Assembly (NCBI RefSeq): GCF_017876675.1 | Contig: NZ_JAGIOI010000001.1 | Location: forward strand, 1,302,001-1,366,000 | Reading direction: 5' to 3' | DNA: 64,000 nucleotides | Source: Arthrobacter stackebrandtii | Lineage (GTDB): Bacteria; Actinomycetota; Actinomycetes; Actinomycetales; Micrococcaceae | In this document: positions 1 to 10,300 of the stretch, piece by piece | Position numbering within the stretch: the stretch's first letter is position 1 | How the letters are laid out: the number at the start of each line of letters is the position of its first letter | The notes under the pieces: generated by a model | Databases searched by the model: none | Seen by the model: only the letters and a program-made list of their open reading frames with translations | Told to the model about the DNA's origin: nothing | Program-made: the position numbers and the translations under genes

Positions 1-528
1 CGAGCTTTCCTAACCACTGACGGTCCCGGTGGAGGAGCCGCGCTCACATATACAACCGAGAGCATCGAAAAGTGAGGTGCCGGATTCCCGCTTGTCTCAG
101 TCCGACTGACCGTTTCGAAAGACATGTACCCCGCCAACAGGAACCGCGCCTTCATTGACGGTCTACTTCCGGAAGGCCACGTCAGGGTACTCCTCGCGGA
201 CCGGGCCCGCGTCGCCGCCGACGACACGTTCGGCTTGCTGCGCGCCAACGGCATGGGCTGTGCCGGGGCCGTTCAAGGTGGCGGTGTTCGTGGGCTGACC
301 GACACGGAACTTGCCGACGCCGTCGACGACCTTCCCTCAGCCCCCTGGGAGCCTCCGTGGACCCAGTTGTCCGGACAAGCTAGGGTGGGCTTCAGGGCAA
401 GATGGTTGTCGCTGTTGGCGGCAACCGAATCGGCCTGCCGCTTAACGGCCTGCCCTCGTGCCACATTCTCAAAGCTTCAGCGAGCGCCGACTCCGAGATA
501 GGCCGTTTGAGCAACTGTCACGGGTAGT
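1..528 (+). pseudogene. hipA-like kinase remnant (N-terminal part)
   Basis: The frame starting at base 1 reads like the N-terminal domain of HipA-family serine/threonine kinases. It has an AFIDGLLPEGHVR segment near 150-190 followed by DDTFGLLRANGMGCAGAVQ near 220-275, a typical HipA N-terminal pattern. The frame is broken by a TGA at 73-75. Near 385 the similarity moves to another frame, which reads LQGKMVV and then GLPLNGLPSCHILK, the conserved stretch before the HipA kinase core (usually THILKP). That frame stops at about 528. The kinase catalytic part is absent. I read this as a decayed hipA toxin gene whose 5' end lies outside the window. No hipB antitoxin is visible. Confidence 0.72.
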
Positions 529-565
529 CGTCGATGCCGCATCAGCCAACGAGAATGCGAGTCTC

Positions 566-745
566 TTACATCAGGCCGGACGCCTGCATAAGCAGGTTTC
601 CGCCGACGGAATCTGTGTCCACGAAAATGCCAATATCGCTGCGCCCATGCGCCGTTCCGCGGGCAACCGAACCAAAGAGCTTCGGGTTCGTCGCCGCATA
701 TTTCGCCAAGAGAGCTTGAAACTCGCCGCGGCGTGATTCGAGCAT
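566..745 (-). pseudogene. MNT-type nucleotidyltransferase remnant, 59 aa
   Basis: A short minus-strand frame starting at ATG 745 contains KLFGSVARGTAHGRSDI followed by GIFVD. This is the GSxARG...SDIDxxVD signature of minimal nucleotidyltransferases (MNT family, often antitoxins or partners of HEPN toxins). The second catalytic aspartate of SDID is glycine here. The frame ends at TAA 566-568, about 40 residues short of the usual length, right after an NLLMQASGLM segment, and a weak continuation (ETRILVG) follows the stop. A lost catalytic residue plus an early stop indicate a decayed gene. It lies convergent to the hipA remnant, so two toxin-antitoxin-type genes are broken side by side. Confidence 0.6.
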
Positions 746-929
746 CTTGCGGAGGGCAAGTGTCTAGGGCGTCGGGACAAGGTTGGACACACCCCAAAGA
801 TACCAGGAGTGCTGGACGCTTCTCCCTACTGCATCAGACACTCCGGACGCACTTCCTCCAAATTCAAATGGTCTTTTGAGATGGCTGGTTGCCGGGGCGG
901 CACTGGAAGACGCGGCCCCGGCGTCGTGC

Positions 930-2771
930 CTAACCAACCAGCACGGGCTCCTCCCAGCGCGCAGCCTCTTCAGTATCGGCGGCTGTTTGCACCAGAACGG
1001 GCTTGCCCATGGCTGCACCGATGACCTCCAGGAGCGCCTCCTTGCGGGCCTCGAAGAAGCCAGCAAAGTCATCGGCCTCAAGTTGCTCCACGGGGACCAG
1101 GTGCGCACGGATGGCATCACGGGTCTCGGCCAGGTCGAGCTGTGCCTTCTGCGCCAGCTCCCCCACATAACGGCTGGGCGCCTTGGCCGAAATGAAGCGG
1201 TTGGTGGCTGCCGAAATGGGCGTCTTGTTCACGATGCTCTGCACGTAGCGGTCATCAATACCGTTGTCGGCGCACCACTTTTGCGGGAAGATGTGGTGGA
1301 TGTCCACACCAAAGTCTTGGTAGGAGCCTTGGTTGATGGTCCGGTTGTAGACCCAGTCCTTGACGTCCCCGCCCATGGTCAAGGCATAGATCCCCTTGTA
1401 GGCTGCCGAATTGCGGGTGCGCAGCGTGAAGAGGCGAGAAGGGTCGAACGAGGCGGCAGCAACTGTGCCCGGCTCGTTGCCACCGTGCACCCACGCCTCA
1501 ACTTCACCCAAGTCCCTTGCAAAACGCGTCTCCACTGCCCCGCCATACAGCTCCCCGAGGACACCGCACCAGTACCACTGGACCAGCAGTTTTGACACAC
1601 CCATCAAGTCCGCGTCACTACCGAGAACCACGCGAAGTGCAGCAAGTGGCACCAACTGGGTGCGGTAGGGGATGTCCTTTCGTTTGAAAATGGACCGGGC
1701 ATTCAGGAACTGCCCCGCCCAGATAAATGCGTTGGATAGCGGCTCGGCCCACCTGCGGTAATCCTCCACGGTAAGTTTGAGGATGTCCTTGCGTTTGCAG
1801 CTGATGCCCGGGCGCTTCTCATCCGGTCCTGCATGGTCCAGGCGGCGCTGGCGGCTGGTCAGCAGGCTCACCGCCTGCATGAAGTCAGTGTTCTCCACCC
1901 CACCCAGCACCTCGTAGGCGTCAACCATGCGCTTTTTGCGTTCCTGCCAATCATCATTGAGCCTGAAATCCGAGCTTCCGGCGGCGAACGTGGCCGTGAG
2001 CAGTTCAAAGACGTTCAAGGCCACGCCGCCGGTGTTGACCTTTTCAAAGACGGTGCACACCGCCTCCCGTGAAGTGGTGTTCCGAAGCTCAATAACGGGA
2101 ACCTTGTATTCCTTTAAAGCTCGCAACGGGCCGGAAGTGAAAGCGGTAAGCTGCTGCAGCAAGTCTTGGCTATCAACATTGCCATCCACCCTCCTCATGC
2201 CCATCGCCTGAAGACTGTAACTCATGGCATAATGCTCGTCAAAGACCCGATTCAACGGGAAGACACCGGCTGCTATTTCCTTTTCCAAGGTTGAGTAGTC
2301 GGCCTCAACCTTCCTGCCAAAGTCGGACCTGACTATACGGTCCTCCGGCACAAAGAAGATGGCATCGTCTTCCATGTCTGCGGTTTCATCCAGCGACTCG
2401 GCAATGCGAATGTAGAACCAGCCGCGCATGGATTTGCCGCGAGTGTCGGTGGTGTCCACAGCGTCCTGGCTTTTTAGCGACTGAAACAGGGATGTGAGCC
2501 GTTGCTGACCGTCGAGCAACAACCACTCCGGGGCCGGGTTTGCGGTGCGAACACCCGAGATGGGGCGCACGGCAAAATTGACCTCATCCGATCCTGTTTC
2601 CAATGCCATGACCACGCCGACGGGAAAACCCTTTGTGAGACTGGCCAGAAGACTGCGGATCCGATCGACATCCCACTTCCAAGGACGCTGAAAGTCCGGC
2701 AATTGGATCCTGCCGTCAGTGACGCTGGTCAAAAGTTCCCGCAGGTCCCGGATAGGGCTGTCAAACGACAA
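930..2771 (-). CDS. DUF262 / HNH (GmrSD-like) nuclease protein
   Basis: This 613-residue protein has an N-terminal DUF262 (ParB/sulfiredoxin-like) domain. It carries LPDFQRPWKWD at residues 24-34 and LLLDGQQRL at 84-92, the hallmark motifs that in GmrS bind and hydrolyse nucleotide. Near residues 488-536 it has DIHHIFP followed by NKTPISAATNR, an HNH/DUF1524-like nuclease motif. The domain order matches single-chain relatives of the type IV restriction enzyme GmrSD, which cuts modified (for example glucosylated) DNA. The start is TTG with an AGGAGG ribosome site 5 bases upstream. A role against phage DNA is inferred from family; the modification recognised is unknown. It is divergent from the hydrolase gene at 3317. 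Confidence 0.85.
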   Translation of the reverse strand: MSFDSPIRDLRELLTSVTDGRIQLPDFQRPWKWDVDRIRSLLASLTKGFPVGVVMALETGSDEVNFAVRPISGVRTANPAPEWLLLDGQQRLTSLFQSLKSQDAVDTTDTRGKSMRGWFYIRIAESLDETADMEDDAIFFVPEDRIVRSDFGRKVEADYSTLEKEIAAGVFPLNRVFDEHYAMSYSLQAMGMRRVDGNVDSQDLLQQLTAFTSGPLRALKEYKVPVIELRNTTSREAVCTVFEKVNTGGVALNVFELLTATFAAGSSDFRLNDDWQERKKRMVDAYEVLGGVENTDFMQAVSLLTSRQRRLDHAGPDEKRPGISCKRKDILKLTVEDYRRWAEPLSNAFIWAGQFLNARSIFKRKDIPYRTQLVPLAALRVVLGSDADLMGVSKLLVQWYWCGVLGELYGGAVETRFARDLGEVEAWVHGGNEPGTVAAASFDPSRLFTLRTRNSAAYKGIYALTMGGDVKDWVYNRTINQGSYQDFGVDIHHIFPQKWCADNGIDDRYVQSIVNKTPISAATNRFISAKAPSRYVGELAQKAQLDLAETRDAIRAHLVPVEQLEADDFAGFFEARKEALLEVIGAAMGKPVLVQTAADTEEAARWEEPVLVG

Positions 2772-3316
2772 TGATCCTCCTCGTAGCGACTATGCACGCC
2801 GCCGGGCAGCGCAACTCCATGACTGAGGCTACCTGCTTACCGGGATTTACTCAGAATGTTTCCGGCAGCGCGGTTAAGCCTTCTCCAAATTCAAATGAGA
2901 CTTGGAGAAAACTTGGAGTTTGGAGGCGGGGCCACGCTGGAAGGTGAGATCAACGGCGTCGTGCGCCGCATGGCGAGAACATTCAGGTCCATTGCGGAAG
3001 CCACGAACTTGGACCATCAGATGAGTAAAACATCAAGCTGCGGCGCATCGTTGAGCGCGGGCCTTGCAGGTATTTGGGTTAGTCCTGCGGCTCTGTGGCT
3101 TGGGCCAAGCCGAGGGCTTGGAATCCCGGCAGCAATCGTAAGCTGGAGACGGTGCTGGCCCGGTGTCACCGCCGCCACTGCGGGCAACTATCAACCATGC
3201 CACGACACAATCCAGCAGCTGTCATGAGGCCCGAATTTGTGCGAGTAAGCTCAGCTATGCAATACCTTGGCATCCAATGATGGGGGCCTGTTTTCCAACC
3301 ATGATGGGGGCTCATT
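2772..3316. other. Intergenic region between divergent nuclease and hydrolase genes
   Basis: No supported gene lies in these 545 bases. They hold the promoters and leaders of the two divergent genes. The AGGAGG ribosome site of the nuclease gene lies at its edge. Before the hydrolase start, ATGATGGGGGC occurs twice about 23 bases apart; the second copy supplies the G-rich ribosome site of the GTG start. A possible plus-strand reading frame at 2856-3227 has no recognisable domain and was not called. Confidence 0.6.
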
Positions 3317-5230
3317 GTGTCAGACAAGCCAGTTCTGCTATTCCTGCACGGCGTAGGCGACGGTGACCCCGATGGCCAATGGAAGGCGGCACTAGAGCAG
3401 TCCCTGGCACGCTCCGGCTATCCAAGCCTCGACGCCGCTACCGTCATAGCTCCCATGTATGCGCATGCGCTCAAGGGTTTCGATGAACCGGAGCAGTTGC
3501 CCGCCCGCACTTTCAAGGCGCCCAACCGTGACGCTGCCAAGCTGAATCGCAGGGATTTCGAGCGCCGCCTTGCCGCCATGGAGCACAGGATCGGCAGGCA
3601 GGACCAGGAACACCCCTTCAATGAGGCCATGGCGTACGTCGCGACACCCGTTCATGACTGGGCCGCCGATCTGGCAGTGCAGGTCAAGTCCTTTAAGCAA
3701 GCGGCGAACTACTTGAGCAGCAAGCAAATCCGCGCCCAGGTCCTGAACCGCATTCTGGCCGCAGTGCCCGAATCCGGCAAGGTGGTCATTGTGGCCCACA
3801 GCTTGGGATCCGTCATCGCTGCCGACCTGCTGCTGCGGCTCCCCGTGGATGTTGAAGTTTCCGCCTTGATCACCATTGGCAGCCCACTGGCCAACGGGCG
3901 ATTCAAGCTCGATGATTTGCGTGATGCACTGACCGACCCGCCGCCTCATCTGTCATGGTGGGTCAATTTCAGGAATGCGTGGGATCCGGTGGCCATTAGG
4001 CGCGGACTGTCTTCCGTATTTCCGTGGATGCTGGACCACACCATCAACACAGGTAGTGACACCAACCCCGCTGTCCCGCATGGCGCGATCGCCTATCTTG
4101 GTCACAGCACCGTGGCTGACACGATTGGATGTGCGCTCTTTGGTTCCAGGTCCAAGGAGATTGCCTTCGTCCAACCAGCCGTGGACATCCCGCTCAACGA
4201 GGTTGAAGTCAAGACATTGATGGGTTTGCGCTACTGCCATCTCATCAAGAATGAGTTGAGCGGCGACATGCGGCGCCGTTACCTCATCGCGCTACGATCT
4301 GTTCAGTCGCAGACAATTTCTGATCTTTACGCGCACAATGCAGCCACGAACCGGCCCATCCCATCGCAGTTGGCTCGGCTCGACTTTGACTATTCCAATG
4401 ACAACTCACTACTGCCGGAACCGACCTTCGACCGGTCGGGAACTTCAAAGGAAGAGGCTGTCACCCTGCTGACAGCAGTCTCCACAACAAACGTTATTGC
4501 CCCCTTCGACATCACAGTTTCGAAAGAGATAGAGCAGACGGCGCTGGAAGAACTGGCCTCGGAAATGGGGCTGAAACGTCAGTTCGGGTCCGATGTCCTG
4601 GAGGCGGGAAAACGTGCCCAAGGCATCCTGCGAGACAGCCAAAATATGCAATGGGTCAAGGTTGGGGCCCTGGTGGCTGGCACAGCGGCATTGGTTGTCG
4701 GTACCGGAGGGCTTGCCTTGACGGCCGCCCCCGGCCTTGCGGGCGCAGCTGTTATCACCAGCGCCTTGGCCAGCTTTGGTCCCGGCGGAATGATTGGCGG
4801 GCTGATAACAGCGGGTGCCTTGGTGGGTGGCGGCGGGCTACTGGCCGGTTCCGGCGGAGGAACCATGGTGGCCGGCCTCGCAGGGGACGAGACCAGTGTT
4901 GATCAATTCGAAGGATTCCTCGCGCTGCAGTTGGCAGCGGTAATACTTCGCCAGCAGCACAAGATCGACAGCGACCCCTCCGTGTGGCAAGTGCTGACCG
5001 AGATAGAAACACGGGTCAGCCGACAACATGAGCGCCTTGATGAAATCTCGGACCCCAAGTCCTCCTCCGTTGCATCTCTGGCCAAGAAGCGCATCATGGT
5101 GAAGCGGGCACTCAAATACATGAGTGACAACGGCCTCGAACCCGGCGGACCAGAGAAGGCCGAACCATTGCCCAAAGCTGTGGAAAAGCGCGCGGCACGC
5201 TTCATGCCCCAACTGCAGCGCGGCAGGTAG
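3317..5230 (+). CDS. Alpha/beta serine hydrolase with glycine-rich membrane-like C-terminal segment
   Basis: 637 residues with a GTG start after a GGGGG ribosome site. The N-terminal half is a lipase-like alpha/beta hydrolase: an HGVGDGD oxyanion loop at 11-17, nucleophile elbow AHSLG with Ser162, a likely catalytic Asp223 in NAWDPVA, and His263 in AYLGHS. Residues about 448-522 are an unusually glycine- and alanine-rich hydrophobic stretch, long enough to insert in or disrupt a membrane. A charged helical tail follows. The joining of a lipase to a membrane-active segment, next to a GmrSD-like gene, suggests an abortive-infection or membrane-damaging effector. That role is inferred; an ordinary esterase bound to the membrane is also possible. 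Confidence 0.75.
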   Translation: MSDKPVLLFLHGVGDGDPDGQWKAALEQSLARSGYPSLDAATVIAPMYAHALKGFDEPEQLPARTFKAPNRDAAKLNRRDFERRLAAMEHRIGRQDQEHPFNEAMAYVATPVHDWAADLAVQVKSFKQAANYLSSKQIRAQVLNRILAAVPESGKVVIVAHSLGSVIAADLLLRLPVDVEVSALITIGSPLANGRFKLDDLRDALTDPPPHLSWWVNFRNAWDPVAIRRGLSSVFPWMLDHTINTGSDTNPAVPHGAIAYLGHSTVADTIGCALFGSRSKEIAFVQPAVDIPLNEVEVKTLMGLRYCHLIKNELSGDMRRRYLIALRSVQSQTISDLYAHNAATNRPIPSQLARLDFDYSNDNSLLPEPTFDRSGTSKEEAVTLLTAVSTTNVIAPFDITVSKEIEQTALEELASEMGLKRQFGSDVLEAGKRAQGILRDSQNMQWVKVGALVAGTAALVVGTGGLALTAAPGLAGAAVITSALASFGPGGMIGGLITAGALVGGGGLLAGSGGGTMVAGLAGDETSVDQFEGFLALQLAAVILRQQHKIDSDPSVWQVLTEIETRVSRQHERLDEISDPKSSSVASLAKKRIMVKRALKYMSDNGLEPGGPEKAEPLPKAVEKRAARFMPQLQRGR

Positions 5231-5258
5231 CCCCGCCCGCGGCAACCATCGGCTGGGA

Positions 5259-5304
5259 CCCGCCGGTCCGGCGTCGTACGTGGATTACGACGCAGGCCGG
5301 CGGC
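5259..5304. terminator. Bidirectional hairpin between convergent genes
   Basis: Near-perfect inverted repeat, with arms about 5260-5278 and 5286-5304 and a 7-base loop, lying between the ends of the convergent hydrolase and pRiA4b-like genes. Neither side has a long T run. It shares the CCGGCGTCGT word with the repeat family seen at 34.8 and 48.7 kb. Confidence 0.6.
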
Positions 5305-5314
5305 GGTTGGATGA

Positions 5315-7132
5315 CTAGAACAGCTCCGCGAGCTCTTCGTCCAGCGCCTCGCGGTCGAACTCCTTCGGGTCCAAGGTTTCCCCCTGCTCCATGCCCAGCC
5401 AGCCCCGGTATTCGGTGTGCTCCTCGTGGGCGGGATCGTTGACAGCCGCCACAACGTTCTGCCAGCCCCAAGCGCCTCCGCAGTCCTCGGCCGGCCCCAT
5501 TCCCCGGCCCCCAGTACAGCGCACGGCCGGGCCTTTGGCGAACGGCAAAACCTTCTCCAGGGTGATCCGGTGGCGCCAATTGTCGCCGAAATCGTAGGTG
5601 TAGCTGATGTGGTCCTTCTCCGCGTTCAGCAGCTGGCCCACGGTCACGGCAGCCTCATCCTGGGGCGGGTCACCAAAGCCGTCGTCATAGTCGTAGGAAG
5701 TCAGCGGTCCGTAGTTGGTGCCGTTGCGCCCCCCGACGTTGAACTCGTGCAGGTGGTAGTCCAACCATTCAAAACTTGCCTGAATAATGCTGTGCAATTG
5801 CGCCAGGGTCAGGTCCGAACGCAGCACCAACCGGCGCCACACCGGCGGCTTCGTGTCCTCAATGGCCACCTTCAGCTGCAGCAGCGGCACCGGATGGGTC
5901 GGTGCCGGGCCTGGGCCCCCACTGACGGACCCCGGAAGACGTGGACCGGCGACGCCGCCGCCCTCCACGTGCCCACCCATCGCCAGCAAAACCATGGGCA
6001 CCAGGGCCGGCCGCACCCGCACGGCCCCATCCATGGTGACCAGGCCCAACTCTTCCAGCTCCGCCATGCGCTGGCGCAGGAGCCGGCCGCCAAACTCATC
6101 CATGCCCATGCTCTCAAGGGTTTCCGGGTTCTCCAGCAAGGACAACGGAATCGTGTGCCCGGCGAGCGCTGCGGCGTACAGCAGTCCGGCCTGGGCCTCC
6201 GCGGCCGGGGCAACCCACGGCGCCCAATCCTGCTCCCCCTTGACCGCCACGGAGAGGAAGTTGGCCATCAATCCGCGCAAGGCTGCCAGATGTGCCGGGT
6301 GCCCGGGGCTCAGCATCGCCTCGACGTTGGGGGTGGGCCATGCCTTGGTGGAGCCGACGTCGATAAATCCGCCACCCTCCAGCGCCGCCCAGATCTTCGA
6401 CAGCAGGGGCAGCTCATGCATGGTCTTCACAATCAGGGGTGTGCCGGGCTCCAGGCCCTCCGCGTTGAAACCGGGTATTAGTTGGCGTTTCGCATTGCGC
6501 CCGGCCCCCTTGGCCGCCAGCCCCACGGCCGCCGCGGCGCCCTCAATCTCCGTCAGCTTGAGCGCCCCGGTGGAAGTAACCTGCTTGCCGTCGCCGAGCC
6601 ATTGCAGCAAGGACGTCAGATGCTTGGCCAGTTGGGTTTCGGACAGCGCGGCAAGTTCCTGCTCCGCGCTCGGGGGCTCCGGCAGGTCCATTCCACCGAG
6701 CTCCTCCACTTCCTCGGCATCCATGTGGAACAAGTCATGGATTTGCTCATAGTCCTCCTGGGTGCCGGTCCAGATGCCCGCCTCGTCCAAAAACTCCAGA
6801 AACAGGTGGATGGCCTCATGGGCGAACATGAGCGGCTCGTCATCGCCGCCGCTTGCTTCGTCCATGGTCGCAAACAGGGAAGCCAGGGCCTCGCCAAACG
6901 GTTCGGCCGCAAATTCGGTGGCCACCGACGACGGCGCCACCTCAAAGTACGCCATCACCAGCAGCTCCACCGGCTTCAGGAAATCCATGGCGTCCTGCGC
7001 CGAGATGTCTCGGGTGTCCTTGCACCACTGGATGAAGGCAGGTACGACGGCGTCCACGGCACGGGAGGCGCGCAGCCCTCCAACGGAGGTGACAGTGCGT
7101 TGCTCGCTGGGACGCTTGGGCTTCTTGGGCAT
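5315..7132 (-). CDS. Plasmid pRiA4b ORF-3-like family protein with long N-terminal extension
   Basis: 605 residues. The C-terminal third (about 415-600) matches the pRiA4b ORF-3-like domain: it starts with LKVAIEDTKPPVWRRL, continues with LHSIIQASFEWLDYHLHEF, then ISYTYDFGDNWRHRITLE and a conserved CGG-containing segment, all characteristic of this family. The first 400 residues are a mostly helical, acidic region without a recognised catalytic motif. The biochemical role of the family is unknown; members are often found on mobile or accessory DNA. The gene is convergent with the hydrolase and divergent from hsdR across about 200 bases. Confidence 0.85.
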   Translation of the reverse strand: MPKKPKRPSEQRTVTSVGGLRASRAVDAVVPAFIQWCKDTRDISAQDAMDFLKPVELLVMAYFEVAPSSVATEFAAEPFGEALASLFATMDEASGGDDEPLMFAHEAIHLFLEFLDEAGIWTGTQEDYEQIHDLFHMDAEEVEELGGMDLPEPPSAEQELAALSETQLAKHLTSLLQWLGDGKQVTSTGALKLTEIEGAAAAVGLAAKGAGRNAKRQLIPGFNAEGLEPGTPLIVKTMHELPLLSKIWAALEGGGFIDVGSTKAWPTPNVEAMLSPGHPAHLAALRGLMANFLSVAVKGEQDWAPWVAPAAEAQAGLLYAAALAGHTIPLSLLENPETLESMGMDEFGGRLLRQRMAELEELGLVTMDGAVRVRPALVPMVLLAMGGHVEGGGVAGPRLPGSVSGGPGPAPTHPVPLLQLKVAIEDTKPPVWRRLVLRSDLTLAQLHSIIQASFEWLDYHLHEFNVGGRNGTNYGPLTSYDYDDGFGDPPQDEAAVTVGQLLNAEKDHISYTYDFGDNWRHRITLEKVLPFAKGPAVRCTGGRGMGPAEDCGGAWGWQNVVAAVNDPAHEEHTEYRGWLGMEQGETLDPKEFDREALDEELAELF

Positions 7133-7339
7133 GGGTTTCCTTTGGGCGGGCGGGCAGGGTCTCGACTACATATTCTATCCGCGGCGGCTGGCCGGGTGGA
7201 TGCTGGACTTGCGTGCAGCCACGATCCGGCACACCCCTCAGCACACTGATAACCCCTCCTACCGGGTAATACTGCGGCAGCCGGCGCCCGTGCTGATAGC
7301 GTCGATCGTGAATCCAGACAGACACGGGGAGAACACATC

Positions 7340-10300
7340 ATGGCAGTGGCAGGCACCGGCTTCTCTGAAGCCGATTGGGAGGGCCTGGCCCTTGAACGGC
7401 TGGCCGAGCCGTTGGGCTGGAAACCCGTGCACGGCGAGGACATTGCACCCGGGAAGGGTGAGCGCGAGTCCTGGTCCGAGCTGCTCATCCGCCCCCGGCT
7501 GCTGGCCGCCTTGCAAAAGTTCAACCCCACGGTGCCGCTGCAGTACATCAAGCAGGCGCTGGCGGAGATCACCTCCCCCAAGTCCAATGACGCCATCACC
7601 GAGAACCAGCGCATCCACGCCTACCTGGTCCACGGCTACAAGCTCAGCTACATTGACCCCGACGGCGCCGACGTCAACGCCACCATCCACCTCCTCAGCG
7701 CCGACCCCGATCAGAACGACTGGCTCGCCGTCAACCAGGCCACCCTCATTGCCGGCGACTACAAACGGCGCTTCGACCTGGTCCTGTATTGCAACGGCAT
7801 GCCGGTGAGCATCATTGAGCTGAAGAAGGCCGGCAGCGCCCAGGCCGATCTCGCCGCCGCCCACGCCCAGCTGCAGACTTACCTGCGCGAATTCCCCATG
7901 GCCTTCCGCTTTTGCGTCTTCGCCCTCGCCAGTGACGGCATCAGCGCGAAGTACGGCACCCCGTTCACACCGTTCAACCACTTCTCACCATGGAATGTGG
8001 ATGACGACGGCGATCCCGTCCCCTTGGGCTTCACCATTGACGGGGAAGTTGTCACCGCCATGGAGACCGCGTTGCTGGGCCTGTACAACCAGGACCGCTT
8101 CCTGCAGCTGCTCAACGATTTCACCGCATTCGATGAAAACGCCAACGGGCTGAGCAAGCGGATCGCCAAACCACACCAATACTTCGCCGTCACCAAAGCC
8201 GTGGGAAGCACCGTCCAGGCGGTGGAATCGAACGGGAAGGCCGGCGTCGTCTGGCACACCCAGGGATCCGGCAAGTCCATGGAAATGGAGCTGTACACCA
8301 ACCGGGTGATCCGCCACCCCCGCCTGAAAAACCCGACGGTTGTGGTCATCACCGACCGCAACGAATTGGACGGCCAGCTCTACGAAACCTTCACCCAGAG
8401 CCAATTGCTGCCCGAGGCGCCGCGGCAGATCAAGCGCCGCTCCGAGCTGCGGGAGGAACTGGGAAACCGCACCACCGGCGGCATCTACTTCACCACCCTG
8501 CAGAAGTTCGGGCTCAGCAAGGCCGAGAAGGACTCCGGCACCGTCCACCCGCTACTCTCCGACCGGCGCAACATCATCGTGGTGGTGGATGAGGCGCACC
8601 GCAGCCACTACGACGACCTGGACGGCTACGCCCGCCACCTGCGCGACGCCCTCCCCCACGCCACGCTGATCGCCTTCACCGGCACGCCCATCTCCTTCGA
8701 TGACCGCAACACCCGCGACGTCTTTGGCGATTACATCGACATTTACGACCTCACCCGTGCCGTGGACGACGGCGCCACCGTGCCCGTGTATTTCGAGCCG
8801 CGCCTGATCAAGGTGGGCCTGGCCGGTACCATCACCGAGGAGGATCTGGACAGCGCCGCGGATGACGCCACGGTGGGCCTGGACGTGACGGAACGGGCAC
8901 GCATCGAGGCGAGTGTCGCCGTCGTCAACGCCGTGTACGGCGCACCGGAACGCATCGCCGCCCTCGCCGAGGACCTGGTTGCGCACTGGGAGCTGCGGCG
9001 GGCCGCCATGCACAAGTTTATCGAGGTGCCGGGCAAGGCCATGATCGTGGGAGGGACGCGGGAAATCTGCGCCCGCCTGTACAACGCCATTGTGACGCTG
9101 CGCCCGGATTGGCACTCCGGCGAGCTGGACAAGGGCAGGATCAAGGTGGTGTATTCCGGCGACGCCACTGATGCCCCGCCCGTCTCCGACCATGTGCGGC
9201 GCGACTCCGAAAACGCCGTGATCAAGTCCCGGCTCAAGGACGCCGAGGACGAGCTGGAACTAGTGATCGTCAAGGACATGATGCTCACCGGATTCGACGC
9301 TCCGCCCCTGCACACCTTGTACCTGGACCGGCCGTTGAAGGGTGCCCTGCTCATGCAGACCCTGGCCCGGGTGAACCGGACGTTCCGCGGCAAGGAGGAC
9401 GGCCTGCTGGTGGCGTATGCACCGCTGGCGGACAACCTGGCCAAGGCGCTGGGCGAATACACGAAGGACGACCAGGCCAACAAGCCCGTGGGCAGGAACA
9501 TTGACGAGGCGGTTGCCCTGACGTTGGGCCTGTTGGGGACTCTTGGTCAGCTGCTGGCCGGCTTCGATTGGCGGGCAGTTTTGAAGAAGGGCGGGTCCAA
9601 GGCGTGGCTCAATGCCGCCACGGGGGCCACCGCTTTCCTGCGCGACCCCGCGCATCCGGGGAACGCGCCGTCGGAAGATGAAACGCTCGCTTCTAAGTAC
9701 CGCCGCTACAGCGGGCAGCTCTCGCGGGCGTGGGCGTTGTGCTCCGGCTCCGGCGCTTTGGAGGAGGTGCGCCTGGATGTGCAGATGTATGAGGAAATCC
9801 GGGTATGGATGGCCAAGTTCGACGCCGCCGACCGCCAGGCCGCGGGCGAACCGATCCCGGAGGACATCCAGAGGCTGCTCGGCGAGCTGATTGCCGGGGC
9901 GACGTCGTCGGGCGAGGTGCTGGACATCTACTCAGCGGCCGGCATGCCCAAGCCGTCGCTGGATGACCTGACGCCGGAATTCCTGGCCAAGACCAAGTCC
10001 GCCCGTAACCCGCAACTGGCCATCGAGGCGCTGCGCAAGCTCGTGTCCGAGGAATCGGTGGCGACCACGCGCAACAACATTGTGCGCCAGCGCGCCTTCT
10101 CCGAGCGCATCACCGAGCTCATGCGCAAGTACACGAACCAGCAGCTCACGAGTGCCCAGATCATTGCCGAGCTTCTGGCAATGGCTGCGGAGATCAATGC
10201 CGAGGGCAGCCGCGGCCAAGCCTTCGACCCGCCGTTGAATTCCGACGAACTGGCCTACTACGATGCGGTGTCGGAGAACGATTCCGCCGTGGACGTCATG

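Noticed and set aside
2856-3227. 123-codon plus-strand frame in the nuclease-hydrolase gap
   Set aside because: No ribosome site, no recognisable domain and frame composition unlike neighbouring genes.
5417-6481. 354-codon plus-strand frame opposite the pRiA4b-like gene
   Set aside because: Histidine/glutamine-rich shadow without a ribosome site; the minus strand has clear family motifs.
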